Part shown: piece by piece, positions 38,497 through 46,501 of the stretch
Position numbering within the stretch: position 1 is the stretch's first letter
Layout of the letters: each line of letters starts with the position of its first letter
Source: DATFQE01 sp963738205
GTDB lineage: Bacteria; Actinomycetota; Thermoleophilia; Gaiellales; Gaiellaceae
DNA length: 64,000 bases
Direction of reading: 5' to 3'
Assembly (NCBI GenBank): GCA_963738205.1
Contig: CAVTVQ010000006.1
Span: 372,001-436,000, forward strand
The notes under the pieces: model-generated
What the model was told of the DNA's origin: nothing
Seen by the model: only the letters and a program-made list of their open reading frames with translations
The model's database searches: none
Program-made: the position numbers and the translations under genes

Positions 38497-38963
38497 GCCC
38501 CGATGAGGAACGTCAGCCGGTACTTGCCGATCTGGACCTCGTCGCCGTCCTCGAGCGGCGCCGATTCGATCCTCCGCCGGTTGACGTAGGTGCCGTTGAG
38601 GCTGCCCTGGTCCTCGATCGTGAAGCGCCCGTCGTCCTGGACCAGCACCGCGTGCTTTCTCGAGACCGTCACGTCGTCGAGGAAGATGTCGCAGTCCGGC
38701 GAGCGTCCGACCGTCGTGCGCTCGCCCGTCGGCGAGAAGTGCTCGCCGGCGCGGCCGCCGCCCGAGCGGACGACGAGTGCAGGCCCCTCCGCAGTGATCT
38801 CCTCGGCGATCTCCGGGGCGTCCACGTCACCCTCGTCGGGGGTGAAGGTCATCGTGGTGTCTCCCTCGGCCGGGTCGTGCACCAGCATCGCGCCGCACTT
38901 GGAGCAGTAATTGGCGGCTTCCGGGTTCTGGAAGCCACACTCGGGGCAATACACGTAGCTCAC
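38493..38963 (-). CDS. garA: FHA-domain protein, GarA-like, with an N-terminal zinc ribbon
   Basis: 156 residues. A zinc ribbon opens the protein (YCPECGFQNPEAANYCSKCG, residues 5-24). A flexible acidic segment contains DTTMTFTPDEGD, which resembles the double-Thr phosphorylation motif (ETT..F) of mycobacterial GarA. The FHA domain follows (TTVGRSPDCDIFLDDVTVSR, then the GSLNGTYVN phosphothreonine-binding loop). GarA switches TCA-cycle and glutamate enzymes when phosphorylated by Ser/Thr kinases. The zinc ribbon is not part of classical GarA. It overlaps ftsR-like and lies downstream of the RsiG-like gene. Confidence 0.85.
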   Translation of the reverse strand: MSYVYCPECGFQNPEAANYCSKCGAMLVHDPAEGDTTMTFTPDEGDVDAPEIAEEITAEGPALVVRSGGGRAGEHFSPTGERTTVGRSPDCDIFLDDVTVSRKHAVLVQDDGRFTIEDQGSLNGTYVNRRRIESAPLEDGDEVQIGKYRLTFLIGA

Positions 38964-39057
38964 GCTCTCGCCTCGCCGTAGTCGTGTCGACCGGTCATTT
39001 CAGACGGCCCCGGGCAGAGCCCGGTGACCTGAAACGACACCGCAAGCGGCGTCGCAG

Positions 39058-39342
39058 TCACGCGGGCGGGGCTGCCTTGCGCGCAAGGATCTCGGTCAGC
39101 TTCTCCAGATTCGCCTCGACGATCGAGCTGCCCTCCCCCGCCTCGACGGCCTTCTTGAGCCGGTCCTGGAGCTCGGCCTTCAGGATGTCGATCTTCCCGT
39201 GCAGGATGCGACGGCGGTAGGAGATCTCGTTTTCCTCCTTCTCGAGGTCGTCGATCAGCTCCTTGAGGTCGTCGTCTGACATCGATGCGAGGTCGGGCAG
39301 AGGTTCCACAGCGTCCTTTCCGTCGAAGGCGAGCCCTAGCAT
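39058..39342 (-). CDS. RsiG-like helical-hairpin protein, possible c-di-GMP-responsive anti-sigma factor
   Basis: A 94-residue, highly helical protein. The segment EENEISYRRRILHGKIDILK fits E(X)3S(X)2R(X)3H(X)3D. That is the c-di-GMP-binding motif of RsiG, E(X)3S(X)2R(X)3Q(X)3D, with His for Gln. RsiG is the anti-sigma factor that sequesters WhiG in Streptomyces. Short single-motif RsiG proteins that work as homodimers are known from Rubrobacter, and this length fits that form. The C-terminal helix (ANLEKLTEILARKAAPP) may complete the hairpin. No whiG-type sigma gene is adjacent. ATG 39342 is the start. Confidence 0.6.
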   Translation of the reverse strand: MLGLAFDGKDAVEPLPDLASMSDDDLKELIDDLEKEENEISYRRRILHGKIDILKAELQDRLKKAVEAGEGSSIVEANLEKLTEILARKAAPPA

Positions 39343-39371
39343 TCAAGCAAGAGCCGGCCGTAAGGGTCAAC

Positions 39372-41903
39372 CTACACTTGAGACTCGAGCGTTCGCTCCG
39401 CGCCGGCGCCTTCCTGCTCGAGCACACTCTCGACCAGCTCTCGAAGCTCGGCCGCGAGCTCTTCCGAACGCTCCACCGTCTCGCCCTCGGCGAACACGTG
39501 CACGAGCGGCTCGTCCGCGTCGGGCAGCATCTGCGCCCAGCCGGACTCCTCGAAGACCTTGACCCCGTCGGTGAGGTCGAGGTCGCGCCCCTTGAGCTGC
39601 TCGGTCACGACCCGCATGACGGTCCCCTTCATCGACCAGGGACACGGGAGCGTCTCGTGGACGAGGGTCGGGACCGGCAGGTCGGCGACGAGCTCCGACA
39701 CCGGCCGGCCGACGGGTGCCAGTAGCTCCAACAGCTTGCAGACGCTCGCCACGGCGTCGTAGGCAGGCAGGAACTCCGGGAAGACGTACCCGCCGCCCAC
39801 CGCGCCCGCGAAGATGACCCCGTCCGCTGCCGCCGCGCGCGTCAATGCGGCGAGCGAGTGCGGCGTGCGCATCACCTCGAGCCCAACGCTTTCGGCGATC
39901 CGGTCGACCGCGCTCGTGACGGTGATCGGGAACGCCACCTTGCCCTGGCGTCCGGAGGTGCCGAGGAGGCGCAGGTAGAGCAGCAGCGTCTGCTCCGGCG
40001 GCACCTCCTGCCCGTTCTCGTCCACCAGGAAGAGCCGCTCCCCGGCGCGGTCGAAGACCACGCCGAGGTCGGCGCCGACCGCTCCGACGAGCTTGCCGGT
40101 CTGGGCCACGAGCTCCCCCGGCGAGAGCCCGGATTCGGCGCTCCCGCCGCCGGTGAAGCCGTGCGCCGCGATCGCCTCGACCCCGAGCGGCCCGAGGACG
40201 AGCGGCAGCACGTACGACGCCGCCGAGTAGCCGTAGTCGACCACGATCCGGAAGCCGCGGCTCGAGATCGCCTCCCGGTCGAGCGAGCGCATCAGGTCCT
40301 GGGCGTAGTTCTCGCGGACGCGCGCCGGGTAGTCGACGAGGCCCACGTCGCCCGCGCCGACGAGCCGGAGCTCCCGGCGCACGAAGTTCTTCTCGATCTC
40401 CTTCTCCTGGGCCGAGCCGAGCTGCACGCCTGGCTGCTCGAAGAAGCGGATCGTCACCACCTCGGGGTCGAGGTGGCCGACGCCGACGTGGAAGCCGATG
40501 TCGTAGCTCTCGGTCTTCAGGAGGTGACGCGCGACCGCCGAGGGCAGCACGCGCAGGTCGGAGACGTCGACGCCGGTCGAATTGAGCCCGGAGATCATCG
40601 TGCGCTTGATCATTCGGCAGGCCCGGGAGGACTCACGGCTCGCCACCACGCGCGCACCGCGCTTCAAGGCCGTGCCGAGCGCCGCGGCGAGCCGCACGGC
40701 GGTCTCGGGCGTCAGATCGACGTTCACGAGCCCCGTGACACCATCGCGCGTGAAGAGGTGCGGAGTGGCGCGCGACTCCCAGATCAGGCTCTCGAACAGG
40801 TGCGCACCGGACTCGACCTCCTTGTACGGGTAGATGCGGACGCCGGGCATGACGACGGTCTCCGAGCCGATCACCACCTCGTCGCCGATCGCGACGCCGT
40901 CGTGGAGCCGGGCGTGAGCCCTGATGTCGCACGAGCGCCCGAGGATGGCGCCCTCCACGAGCGCGCTGCGCCCGATGTGCGAGGACGCGTCGATGACCGA
41001 GCGGGTCGTCCGCGCCCCCTCCCTGAGCGTCACGCTGGAGCCGAGCACCGAGTACTCGCCGACGACGGCGTCGGGCGCGACCCGGCAGTAGTTGCCGATG
41101 AAGGCGGGCCCCTCGACGCGGTCGAGGTCGGCGAGGTCGACCCCCTCCCCCACCCAGATGTTGCCGCGCAGCCTGATCCCCGGGATCCGCAGCGTGACCC
41201 GCTCGTCGAGGGCGTCGAAGTTCGCCTGCCGGTACTGCTCGAGGTTGCCGATGTCCTGCCAGTAGCCGTCCATGACGTGGCCGTACAGCGGCCGGCCCAT
41301 CTCCAGCAGCAGCGGAAAGAGCTCCTTGGAGAAGTCGAACGGCCGGTCGTCGGGGATGTGCCGAAGCACCTCCGGCTCCAGCACGTACACGCCCGTGTTG
41401 ATCGTGTCCGAGAAGACCTGGCTCCACGACGGCTTCTCCAGGAACCGTTCGATCCGGCCGGCTTCGTCGGTGACGACGATGCCGAACTCGAGCGGGTTCT
41501 CCACCGACTTCAGCCCGATCGTGGCCGCCGACCCCTTCTCCTTGTGGAAACGGACCAGCGCGGAGAGGTCGAGGTCGCAGAGGGCGTCGCCGGAGATGAC
41601 GAGGAAGGTGTCGTCGAGCCGGTCGCTCGCGAGGCGCACGGAGCCGGCCGTGCCGAGCGGAGTCTCTTCGACGGAGTAGCCGACCTCCATGCCGAGCGAC
41701 TCGCCGGTGCCGAAGTAGCCCCGGATCGCCTGCGGCAGGAAGGCGAGCGTGACGATGACCTCGTCGAAGCCGTGATCGGCGAGCAGCTCGAGGATGTGTT
41801 CCATGCAGGGCTTGCCGACGATCGGGACCATCGGCTTGGGCTGGTTGGAGGTGAGCGGACGCAGGCGCGTGCCTTCGCCGCCCGCCATGACAACGGCTTT
41901 CAT
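39372..41903 (-). CDS. Mannose-1-phosphate guanylyltransferase-like nucleotidyltransferase fused to a degenerate phosphomannomutase domain
   Basis: 843 residues in three parts. Residues 1-235 are a nucleotidyltransferase (MAGGEGTRLRPLTSNQPKPM, DTFLVISGDALCDLD, TINTGVYVLEPEVL). A left-handed beta-helix follows (about 250-370, hexapeptide repeats). The C-terminal part (about 375-830) has the phosphohexomutase fold. In that last part the serine loop (normally TASHNP) is absent and the metal loop DGDxDR reads DRAGER, so mutase activity is very unlikely. Such fusions occur in actinobacteria and cyanobacteria as GDP-mannose or heptose-type enzymes with a regulatory mutase-like domain. ATG 41903 overlaps the phosphatidyltransferase stop. 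Confidence 0.85.
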   Translation of the reverse strand: MKAVVMAGGEGTRLRPLTSNQPKPMVPIVGKPCMEHILELLADHGFDEVIVTLAFLPQAIRGYFGTGESLGMEVGYSVEETPLGTAGSVRLASDRLDDTFLVISGDALCDLDLSALVRFHKEKGSAATIGLKSVENPLEFGIVVTDEAGRIERFLEKPSWSQVFSDTINTGVYVLEPEVLRHIPDDRPFDFSKELFPLLLEMGRPLYGHVMDGYWQDIGNLEQYRQANFDALDERVTLRIPGIRLRGNIWVGEGVDLADLDRVEGPAFIGNYCRVAPDAVVGEYSVLGSSVTLREGARTTRSVIDASSHIGRSALVEGAILGRSCDIRAHARLHDGVAIGDEVVIGSETVVMPGVRIYPYKEVESGAHLFESLIWESRATPHLFTRDGVTGLVNVDLTPETAVRLAAALGTALKRGARVVASRESSRACRMIKRTMISGLNSTGVDVSDLRVLPSAVARHLLKTESYDIGFHVGVGHLDPEVVTIRFFEQPGVQLGSAQEKEIEKNFVRRELRLVGAGDVGLVDYPARVRENYAQDLMRSLDREAISSRGFRIVVDYGYSAASYVLPLVLGPLGVEAIAAHGFTGGGSAESGLSPGELVAQTGKLVGAVGADLGVVFDRAGERLFLVDENGQEVPPEQTLLLYLRLLGTSGRQGKVAFPITVTSAVDRIAESVGLEVMRTPHSLAALTRAAAADGVIFAGAVGGGYVFPEFLPAYDAVASVCKLLELLAPVGRPVSELVADLPVPTLVHETLPCPWSMKGTVMRVVTEQLKGRDLDLTDGVKVFEESGWAQMLPDADEPLVHVFAEGETVERSEELAAELRELVESVLEQEGAGAERTLESQV

Positions 41904-42448
41904 CGTCCGACCTCCCTTCTCGCTTTCACGAGGTAGACACCGAGCGACGCGACGGCCAGCGCGAAGCCCGTCCAGAAGATCCAAAGCGGCCAGTTGGCAT
42001 CGGGCTCGGTCACCATCAGAAAGGCGAGCGAGGCATACAGCAGCCAGGTGGCGGCCTTCCCGAGCAGGTTGACCTCGAACTGGTAGCCGTGGCGGATCGC
42101 GAATGGCGTGGACGCGATCAGCAGCAGGTCGCGGGCTGGGATCGCCAGCGCGACCCAGGGCAGGCGGTCGGCGTGCCAGAGCAGGAGCACGGCCGCGTCG
42201 ATCATGAGCCGGTCGGCGAGCGGGTCGGCGATCTTCCCGAATGCCGACTCGACCCCCCACCGCCGGGCGAGGAAGCCGTCGACCTGGTCGGTGACGCCCG
42301 CCACGCCAAAGACGATCGCCGCGGGCCAGCTCTTGCCGTCGTCCGCGGCCAGGATCAGCGCGACGAAGATCGGGATCAGGCCGAGCCTGAACACCGTCAG
42401 GGCGTTCGGGAGCTGGGCGAGCGGGGTCGGGACGGCTCTGGTCGCCAT
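41900..42448 (-). CDS. CDP-alcohol phosphatidyltransferase (PgsA-like)
   Basis: A membrane enzyme of about 182 residues that transfers a phosphatidyl group from CDP-diacylglycerol to an alcohol such as glycerol-3-phosphate. The family signature D(X)2DG(X)2AR(X)8G(X)3D(X)3D is seen as TDQVDGFLARRWGVESAFGK followed by IADPLAD. Four to five more hydrophobic segments follow. The start at ATG 42448 (MATRAVPTPLAQLPNALTVF) is preferred to a longer one overlapping the divergent gene. The acceptor alcohol is not known. Confidence 0.85.
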   Translation of the reverse strand: MATRAVPTPLAQLPNALTVFRLGLIPIFVALILAADDGKSWPAAIVFGVAGVTDQVDGFLARRWGVESAFGKIADPLADRLMIDAAVLLLWHADRLPWVALAIPARDLLLIASTPFAIRHGYQFEVNLLGKAATWLLYASLAFLMVTEPDANWPLWIFWTGFALAVASLGVYLVKARREVGR

Positions 42449-42470
42449 CGCATGCAATCGTAGTGCCGCC

Positions 42471-43496
42471 ATGGCCCAGCGGCTCTCGCTCCCCGGATTC
42501 GTGAACGCGCATAGTCACGCGTTCCAGCGCGCGTTGCGGGGCTCGGCGGGCGGCGGCGACTTCTGGGCCTGGCGCGATGCCATGCTGGACCTGGCCCGGG
42601 GTCAGACCCCTGAACATGTCCGCACGAGCTACGAGGCGGTCTACCGCGAGATGCTCGCCGTCGGCTGGACGGCGGTCGGCGAGTTCCACTACCTCGGCTT
42701 CGACGAGGCGCTGGCCGCGTCCGAGGCTGCCGAGGCGGCCGGGATCGAGCTCGTGCTCCTCTACGCCGCATACGGGCGCGGCGGGCTCGAGCGGTTCCGC
42801 CAGGAGTCCGCGGCCGAGTACCTGCGCCGGCTCGAGTCGCTCGCCGAGGGCGGGGTCCGGGTAGGGCTCGCCCCCCACTCCGTCCGCGCCTGCCCGCGCG
42901 ACTGGCTCGAGGAGATCGGCCGCTACGCGGCGGCGAACGACCTGGTGCTGCACGTGCACGCGGACGAGCAGCCGCGCGAGATCGACGAGTGCGTCGCCGA
43001 GCACGGCCTGCGGCCGATCGAGCTGCTGGCCGAAACCGGCTGCCTCGGGCCGCGGACGACCGTCGTCCACGCCACCCACGCAGATGGGCGTGAGCTCGAC
43101 CTCCTGGCCGACTCCGGCTCGCGCGTCTGCGTGTGCCCCACGACGGAGGCCAACCTCGCCGACGGCTTCGCACCCGTCGAGGCGTTCGTCGAGCGCGGGA
43201 TCGGGCTGTGTGTGGGCTCCGACTCGAACGTCCGGATCGATCCGCTCGAGGAGCTCCGCGAGCTCGACGGGATCGCACGGCGCCGGACGCTGCGCCGCGA
43301 CGTCCTCACCGCCGGCGACCTGCTCTGCTTCGGCTCGGACGAAGGCGGCGCCTCACTGGGCCTGGAAACGTGGCCCGAGGTTGACGTCGACCTGACGCAC
43401 AACTCCCTGGCCGGCATCGACGAGGCGGACGTCCCCTGCGCCCTCGTGTACGGGTGCGCAGGGGACGTTCTGTCGCCGGCTAGTACCGGACCTTGA
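42471..43496 (+). CDS. Amidohydrolase similar to formimidoylglutamate deiminase (HutF), shortened
   Basis: A metal-dependent amidohydrolase of 341 residues. Metal and substrate motifs are FVNAHSHAFQRALRG, LHVHADEQPREIDECV, VHATHADGRELDLL, CPTTEANLADG and GSDSNVRIDPLEELRELDG, the last three typical of HutF in the five-step histidine degradation route. HutF proteins are usually about 450 residues; this one lacks the N-terminal beta-sandwich and part of the C-terminus. No other hut gene is nearby. ATG 42471 is the start. The last 17 bases overlap the convergent repeat-protein gene, and a 13-bp hairpin is embedded in its 3' coding end. Confidence 0.78.
   Translation: MAQRLSLPGFVNAHSHAFQRALRGSAGGGDFWAWRDAMLDLARGQTPEHVRTSYEAVYREMLAVGWTAVGEFHYLGFDEALAASEAAEAAGIELVLLYAAYGRGGLERFRQESAAEYLRRLESLAEGGVRVGLAPHSVRACPRDWLEEIGRYAAANDLVLHVHADEQPREIDECVAEHGLRPIELLAETGCLGPRTTVVHATHADGRELDLLADSGSRVCVCPTTEANLADGFAPVEAFVERGIGLCVGSDSNVRIDPLEELRELDGIARRRTLRRDVLTAGDLLCFGSDEGGASLGLETWPEVDVDLTHNSLAGIDEADVPCALVYGCAGDVLSPASTGP
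43429..43468. terminator. Hairpin within the 3' coding end of the HutF-like gene
   Basis: ACGTCCCCTGCGC (43429-43441) and GCGCAGGGGACGT (43456-43468) are perfect complements with a 14-base loop. The arms encode part of the C-terminus of the deiminase-like protein. Lying between convergent genes, it could end transcription in either direction, although no T-run follows. Confidence 0.5.
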
Positions 43497-46374
43497 GGAC
43501 GCCGCTGACCGGCAGGAAGCCGGTCTTGGCGGCATGGAAGAGCAGCTGCCGCCGCATGAGGGCCTTGCCGCGGCCGAGCTTCTTGAGCCGGAACGTGACC
43601 TTGCCCTTGCGGTTCGTCTTGGCCTTGCGCGGCGTGACGCCGCTCGCGAAGACGCGTACGAGCGCGCCGCTCGCCAGACGGCCGTTGGCCTTGACCGTGA
43701 CGGTCACGTTCCGGCCCTTCTTGGTCTTGACCAGCTTGAGGGCGAGCTTGAGCCGCGTGAGCGCCGTCTGACCGCCGCTCGTCTTCGGCAAGGTGAAGCT
43801 CTGCGCGGCACTGAAGTCGCCCAGGTTGCGGTCCTCGTCCTGCGCGGCCACCTTCCACCAGAACGTGCCGCCTTGCATGTACGTGGCGTGCGTCAGCGTC
43901 GGCGCGAAGCTCAGGTTGTCCGTCGTGATGTCGTCGATGGCGACCAGGAAGTCGGCCCGCTGTGACACGAGCACGCGGTAGTTCTTCGCGCCCGGCTTCG
44001 CGTTCCAGGAGAGAAGGAGCGACGCACCGCTCAGCTCGGTCCTGACGCCGCCGGGCTCCCCGATCGTCCGCGTGAACGGGGTCGTCCCCGACCATGGCCC
44101 CACCTGTGTCTGGTTGCCGAGCGGCTTCGGGAAGACGGCGCGAACGCGCCAGCCGAAGACGCCGGTCCCGGTCATCTTGATCGCCGTGAACGCGGCGGAG
44201 CGGAAGTCGGTGAACTCGCTGTGGTCTCCGTCAGGCTCGTCGGCCGCGACATCGTAGGAGACCGCCCCGGTGATCGGCGACCAGGTCCAGAGCGGGATGC
44301 TCTCGCCCGCCGTCGGGTTGCTCGGGCTCGGCGCCGGCAGCGGGAGCTTCCGTTGGAAGCTTCCGGTTGCCGACCACGTGAGGCCGATGAGGTTCTCGTC
44401 GTCCGCTCGGACGCGCCAGTAGAGCATCGTGTCCGCGGGGTACGACGTGTTGCTCGTGTACGCGGTCGCGTTCGTCAGGATGTCGTCCAGCGGCGCACCG
44501 AACGTGGGGTCAGCCGCCACCTGAAGCCGGTAGCGGCGCGCGCCTTCGACCGGGTTCCAGCGGAACGTCGGCTGGAGCTCGACGGCTGCGGCCGCAGCAG
44601 GCGCCGTCTGCAGCGGAGGCGTCGACTGCTTCTGGAAGCTCGACGGCGACGCCGCGAGTGGATTGCCGACCGCGCCCAGCCCGTTCGCCTGCGTGGCAGG
44701 GAGCACGGCCCAGTAGTACGACGTCGTCTCGTCCGGGAACGTTGTCGGCTTGATGAGGTTCCGCGGTGCGTAGGCCGGGAAGCGCGTGAACGCGTAGTCG
44801 ACCAGGTTGCTGAAGGACGGGTCCTTGGAGACGATGACGTAGTAGCTCTGCTTCCCGGCGATCGGCGTCCAGGTGAACAGCGGTGTCCTGGTGTTCACCG
44901 AGGCGGAGGCGGGCAGCAGGTAGTGCCCCGAGGCGAGGTAGCTGCAGCCCCCGCAAGCCACGCCGGCGGGATAGCCGGTGAACTCGAACGCCGGCCCCGT
45001 CCCGTCGTCGAGGTACGTCCAGTCGCCGTAGACCTCCTGGCTGAGGGTGTCGCGGTCGGCGCGCGCACGGACGCGGACGCAGTACGGCCCCGTCGCCATG
45101 TCGACCGCGCCATCCGTTGCCAGCGTGAGCGCGTCCGGATACGGCTTGATGCCCGACCACCCGGCTCCGAGCGCCGTCCAGAAGGGCACGCTCGTCTTCC
45201 GAAGCCACTGCGGTGCGCCGGTCCAGTCGCAGGCTCCGGTCGTGAACGGGGCGACGTTCACCTCGTAGGAGGCGGCCCCGGGCACGGGATCCCAGCGGAG
45301 AATCGGAACCTCGGTCTGGTAGCCCGGCGTGCCCGGCTGGACGTCGGTGCCGGGATCGGCCGCGTTGTCGCGCATCCGCAGGTTCTTGATGCTCGGGCCG
45401 GTCACGGGCGGGACCTTGTCGAACGTCTTGGTGAACGACGGCCCGATGTTCCAAAGGCCGGCGTTCCCGGACGCGTCCAGCGCGCGCACGCGCCAGTAGT
45501 ACGTGTTGTCGCGGAAGACCGCGGTCGGCGACAGCGCCGTGCCGATGACCGAGCTCGTGCAGCACACCTTCGAGCCCGGGGCGAAGTCGACGGACGAGTT
45601 GACCTCGACCTCGTAGCGCGCCGCTCCTGCGATCGGGTCCCACGAGAACTGGGAGTCGAAGACCTCCGGCGCGGCCATCAGATCGTCCACGCGGGTCAGG
45701 GTCGTCGTGGGCCAGGTCCACATGAATGACTGCACCGGCGACGGCGCGCCGCGGTGATCTTGGGCGTCGATCGGCGTGACGTTCCAGTAGTAGGTTCCCG
45801 GCGGCAGCAGGGTCGCGCGCGGCGCGTAGACCGTCCCCGAGGTCTCGTCCTTCGGGTTGACGATCGTGCCGAGCGACGGGTCGGTGCCGATCGAGACGAT
45901 GTACTTGGACGCTCCCTTGACGGGCGACCAGCGCAGGACGAGCGGGTGGGTCGGGTGGACCATGATCGCGTTGTTCGCCGGCGACTGGAGCGCCGGTGCC
46001 GCCGTCCATGCCTTGACGATCGAGCGCGGCGCAGTCCACGAGGACGGTGACCCGTCCTTCGCGATCGCGCGCACCCGCCACCAGTAGGTGCTGTTGGGAA
46101 CGGTTTTCTTGATCGTCGCGCGCGTGTTGCGCGTCGTGAACTGATCCTCGCCGCGCCCGAGCACCGGTGAGTTCATGCCGCTGTCGGCGGCAAGCTGGAA
46201 CTCGTACCGGTCGGCGCCGGCGACGGCGGCCCACGAGAACGCAGGCAGCGCGTCGACGCTCAGGCCGTTCGCGGGCGCGACAGGCGTCGGGGTCGCAAGC
46301 CCGGCGTGCGCAGGAGCGGCGAGGACGAGTGAAAGAAGGGCGACGAGCGTGAAGGCGCGAACGGCGGCGAGCAT
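43480..46374 (-). CDS. Large secreted protein of eight fibronectin-III-like repeats
   Basis: 964 residues. A signal peptide (AFTLVALLSLVLAAPAHA) is followed by eight repeats. Each is recognised by a W-x-P-(I/V)-x-GA-x-x-Y-x-(V/L) strand (for example FSWDPIAGAARYEVEV, LRWSPVKGASKYIVSI, FRWNPVEGARRYRLQV) and a later (T)YYWRVRA strand about 50-70 residues on. The C-terminal 90 residues are a basic beta domain (TVTVKANGRLASGALVRVFA). No catalytic domain, cell-wall sorting motif or membrane anchor is seen. A role in surface adhesion or carbohydrate binding is only inference. ATG 46374 has GAAAGGAA upstream. Confidence 0.8.
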   Translation of the reverse strand: MLAAVRAFTLVALLSLVLAAPAHAGLATPTPVAPANGLSVDALPAFSWAAVAGADRYEFQLAADSGMNSPVLGRGEDQFTTRNTRATIKKTVPNSTYWWRVRAIAKDGSPSSWTAPRSIVKAWTAAPALQSPANNAIMVHPTHPLVLRWSPVKGASKYIVSIGTDPSLGTIVNPKDETSGTVYAPRATLLPPGTYYWNVTPIDAQDHRGAPSPVQSFMWTWPTTTLTRVDDLMAAPEVFDSQFSWDPIAGAARYEVEVNSSVDFAPGSKVCCTSSVIGTALSPTAVFRDNTYYWRVRALDASGNAGLWNIGPSFTKTFDKVPPVTGPSIKNLRMRDNAADPGTDVQPGTPGYQTEVPILRWDPVPGAASYEVNVAPFTTGACDWTGAPQWLRKTSVPFWTALGAGWSGIKPYPDALTLATDGAVDMATGPYCVRVRARADRDTLSQEVYGDWTYLDDGTGPAFEFTGYPAGVACGGCSYLASGHYLLPASASVNTRTPLFTWTPIAGKQSYYVIVSKDPSFSNLVDYAFTRFPAYAPRNLIKPTTFPDETTSYYWAVLPATQANGLGAVGNPLAASPSSFQKQSTPPLQTAPAAAAAVELQPTFRWNPVEGARRYRLQVAADPTFGAPLDDILTNATAYTSNTSYPADTMLYWRVRADDENLIGLTWSATGSFQRKLPLPAPSPSNPTAGESIPLWTWSPITGAVSYDVAADEPDGDHSEFTDFRSAAFTAIKMTGTGVFGWRVRAVFPKPLGNQTQVGPWSGTTPFTRTIGEPGGVRTELSGASLLLSWNAKPGAKNYRVLVSQRADFLVAIDDITTDNLSFAPTLTHATYMQGGTFWWKVAAQDEDRNLGDFSAAQSFTLPKTSGGQTALTRLKLALKLVKTKKGRNVTVTVKANGRLASGALVRVFASGVTPRKAKTNRKGKVTFRLKKLGRGKALMRRQLLFHAAKTGFLPVSGVLKVRY

Positions 46375-46501
46375 CGGTTCCTTTCGGATTCAGCCGCCGC
46401 ATGGCCGAATCTCGGTTTCGGAGTGTCCGGCCCATGCATCGAAACCAGGAGCGAAGCTCTCATCCCTCGTGTGAGGGGACTTCGCCAATACGCTTCCGCG
46501 G

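Noticed and set aside
39372..43079. 1235-codon open frame extending the nucleotidyltransferase upstream
   Set aside because: The first 392 codons are antisense to the HutF-like gene and out of frame with the phosphatidyltransferase gene; the true start is ATG 41903.
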